A stretch of 6,971 bases of DNA from Candidatus Poribacteria bacterium (GTDB lineage Bacteria > Poribacteria > DTPJ01): positions 1 to 6,971 of the forward strand of contig DTPJ01000714.1 in assembly GCA_011334435.1 (NCBI GenBank). Direction: 5' to 3'. The translations under genes and the position numbers were made by a program. Shown here in pieces: positions 6,801 to 6,971 of this stretch (positions are counted from its first letter, which is position 1; each line of letters opens with the position of its first letter). Under the pieces are notes generated by a model, which saw nothing but the letters and a program-made list of their open reading frames with translations, had not been told where the DNA came from and searched no databases.

Positions 6801-6971
6801 ACTGAACGAAGCGATCAAGGAATTGAAAGGTGAACAAATTGAAGAGGAATTTGAGACTAAAATTAGCCTTTCTATTGAAGCCTATATTCCAGAGAGTTAT
6901 GTCCCCAACAGCAATCAAAAGATCGGACTATATAAAAAGATGGCACAAATATCAAGTGATGATGAAATGGA
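3835..6971 (+). CDS. mfd: Transcription-repair coupling factor Mfd, 3' end beyond window
   Basis: Mfd is an ATP-driven DNA translocase that pushes stalled RNA polymerase off DNA and recruits UvrA. The frame is open to the right edge, giving 1045 residues of the usual 1100-1180. The UvrB-like N-terminus has GLGGSA, a degenerate P-loop as normal for Mfd, PPWQTFLYGKISPAKE (97-112), and RGGIIDIYP plus IELFGDEIDSIRYFDP (about 190-223) in the UvrA-binding part. The CarD-like RNA-polymerase-interaction domain lies at about 483-560 (VHISHGIGIYEGI, LYVPTYNLDLVHKY). The RecG-like motor has GDVGYGKTE (639-647), GTHRLL (720-725), DEEHRFG (740-746), SATPIPRTL (766-774), ESGLDIPNVNT (883-893), QLRGRVGR (909-916) and the translocation motif R959-DLEIRGMGNILG. 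The C-terminal regulatory domain begins near 1009 and is cut by the window edge. No frameshift or stop is seen. The start is uncertain: ATG 3835 overlaps the upstream gene by 17 bases and ATG 3874 avoids overlap; neither has a clear Shine-Dalgarno. Function is secure. Confidence 0.97.
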   Translation, partial: MDTGFDRSLTSNRMHKLLDILRQSETYNSIVSNIKNSEAQLNVCGLGGSALAYFLGTLVEDMIDKTFLIVTETQDDIDRLYRDLTTFRGEEEIVLFPPWQTFLYGKISPAKETLSDRMFTLERLIHNKRSIVITSIRALLHRILPIETFRDATLRFVKGGEIELSKVAQSLTHSGYERVDMVEMKGDFSIRGGIIDIYPLTYQMPVRIELFGDEIDSIRYFDPLTQRSTAQIDNDVSVVPMSEIILTPEMIAYWRERTNEIIETQQSPKLTNEINLLTEKLLEHGRFEGIDGYLPLLYPKLANLWDYLPDDTVIITDDPQWLKSESEKLMEQAKQFFQHEQERENLAVSPQEIFVTFDEVMSFCKSKRTIYLSHRKDKECYDFGMKTVEGLRGNFQMFLKEMENWVSNGYMVNIFSDNEKQAERMRDILTERELSSVAVHIGSIDTGFVSDNLMLAIISEDEMFGRYRKPVRKRKFKEGVPISSFIDLKQGDYIVHISHGIGIYEGIEQLKVDGKPQDFIKIGYQDGDALYVPTYNLDLVHKYIGADSEKVKIDKLGGTSWERAKRRVKESARELAKELLDLYAAREAGFGHAFSADTTWQMEFEAAFPYEETEDQLSAIEDVKNDMEKPKPMDRLICGDVGYGKTEVALRAAFKAVMDNKQVAVLVPTTILAQQHYNTFAKRFADYPVKVEMLSRFRSAKEQKEIISNLASGHIDIVIGTHRLLSKDVKFKDLGLLVIDEEHRFGVLQKEKIKQMKKLVDVLTLSATPIPRTLHLAIMGARDISIINTPPENRLPIETYVMEFDKDVIRESILHEMDRGGQVFFVHNRVETIDSVADIVRNIVPEARVAVAHGQMHERQLENIMMDFISYKYDVLVCTTIIESGLDIPNVNTIIIDRADALGLAQLYQLRGRVGRDKYKAYGYLFYPSDRVITEDSQKRLRVIEEFTDLGSGFKIALRDLEIRGMGNILGAEQHGHIMTVGYDMYCKLLNEAIKELKGEQIEEEFETKISLSIEAYIPESYVPNSNQKIGLYKKMAQISSDDEM

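Overview
The window is a compact, all-plus-strand stretch of an AT-rich bacterial chromosome. It carries five genes or gene fragments, with no gap longer than 97 bases and no mobile element, RNA gene, CRISPR array or plasmid feature that I can see. Shine-Dalgarno sites, a twin-arginine export signal and an Mfd protein all point to a bacterium. Isoleucine codon ATA and arginine codons AGA/AGG are used freely, as expected at this base composition. The phylum cannot be fixed from the sequence. A Tat-exported aldo/keto reductase beside a divergent URO-D-fold protein is reminiscent of uncultured heterotrophic lineages, but that is only an impression.

Layout. Bases 1-144 are the 3' end of a DUF4389-type membrane protein. 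A 97-base spacer follows, with a short palindrome, a hairpin and a strong Shine-Dalgarno. Next is a TTG-started aldo/keto reductase with a Tat signal (242-1213). After 24 bases comes a protein of the uroporphyrinogen decarboxylase (URO-D) superfamily (1238-2404) that lacks the recognisable HemE arginine motif and the HxC zinc motif of the corrinoid methyltransferase branch. A 73-base spacer holding a small inverted repeat between two direct repeats leads to a glucose-1-phosphate adenylyltransferase (GlgC-like, 2478-3851). Its end overlaps, or nearly abuts, the start of the transcription-repair coupling factor gene mfd, which runs off the right edge still open.

How the genes relate. The reductase and URO-D-like genes are close enough to be co-transcribed and may act on related compounds, but no substrate can be read from the sequence. 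The GlgC-like protein would make ADP-glucose (or a related nucleotide sugar) for glycogen or other glucan synthesis; no glycogen synthase or branching enzyme lies in the window. Mfd is a housekeeping DNA-repair ATPase that removes stalled RNA polymerase, and its link to the GlgC-like gene is probably positional only. I found no convincing undescribed system here. The most useful leads are the motif-poor URO-D paralog, the exported reductase beside it, the altered N-terminal loop of the GlgC-like protein and the unresolved mfd start.
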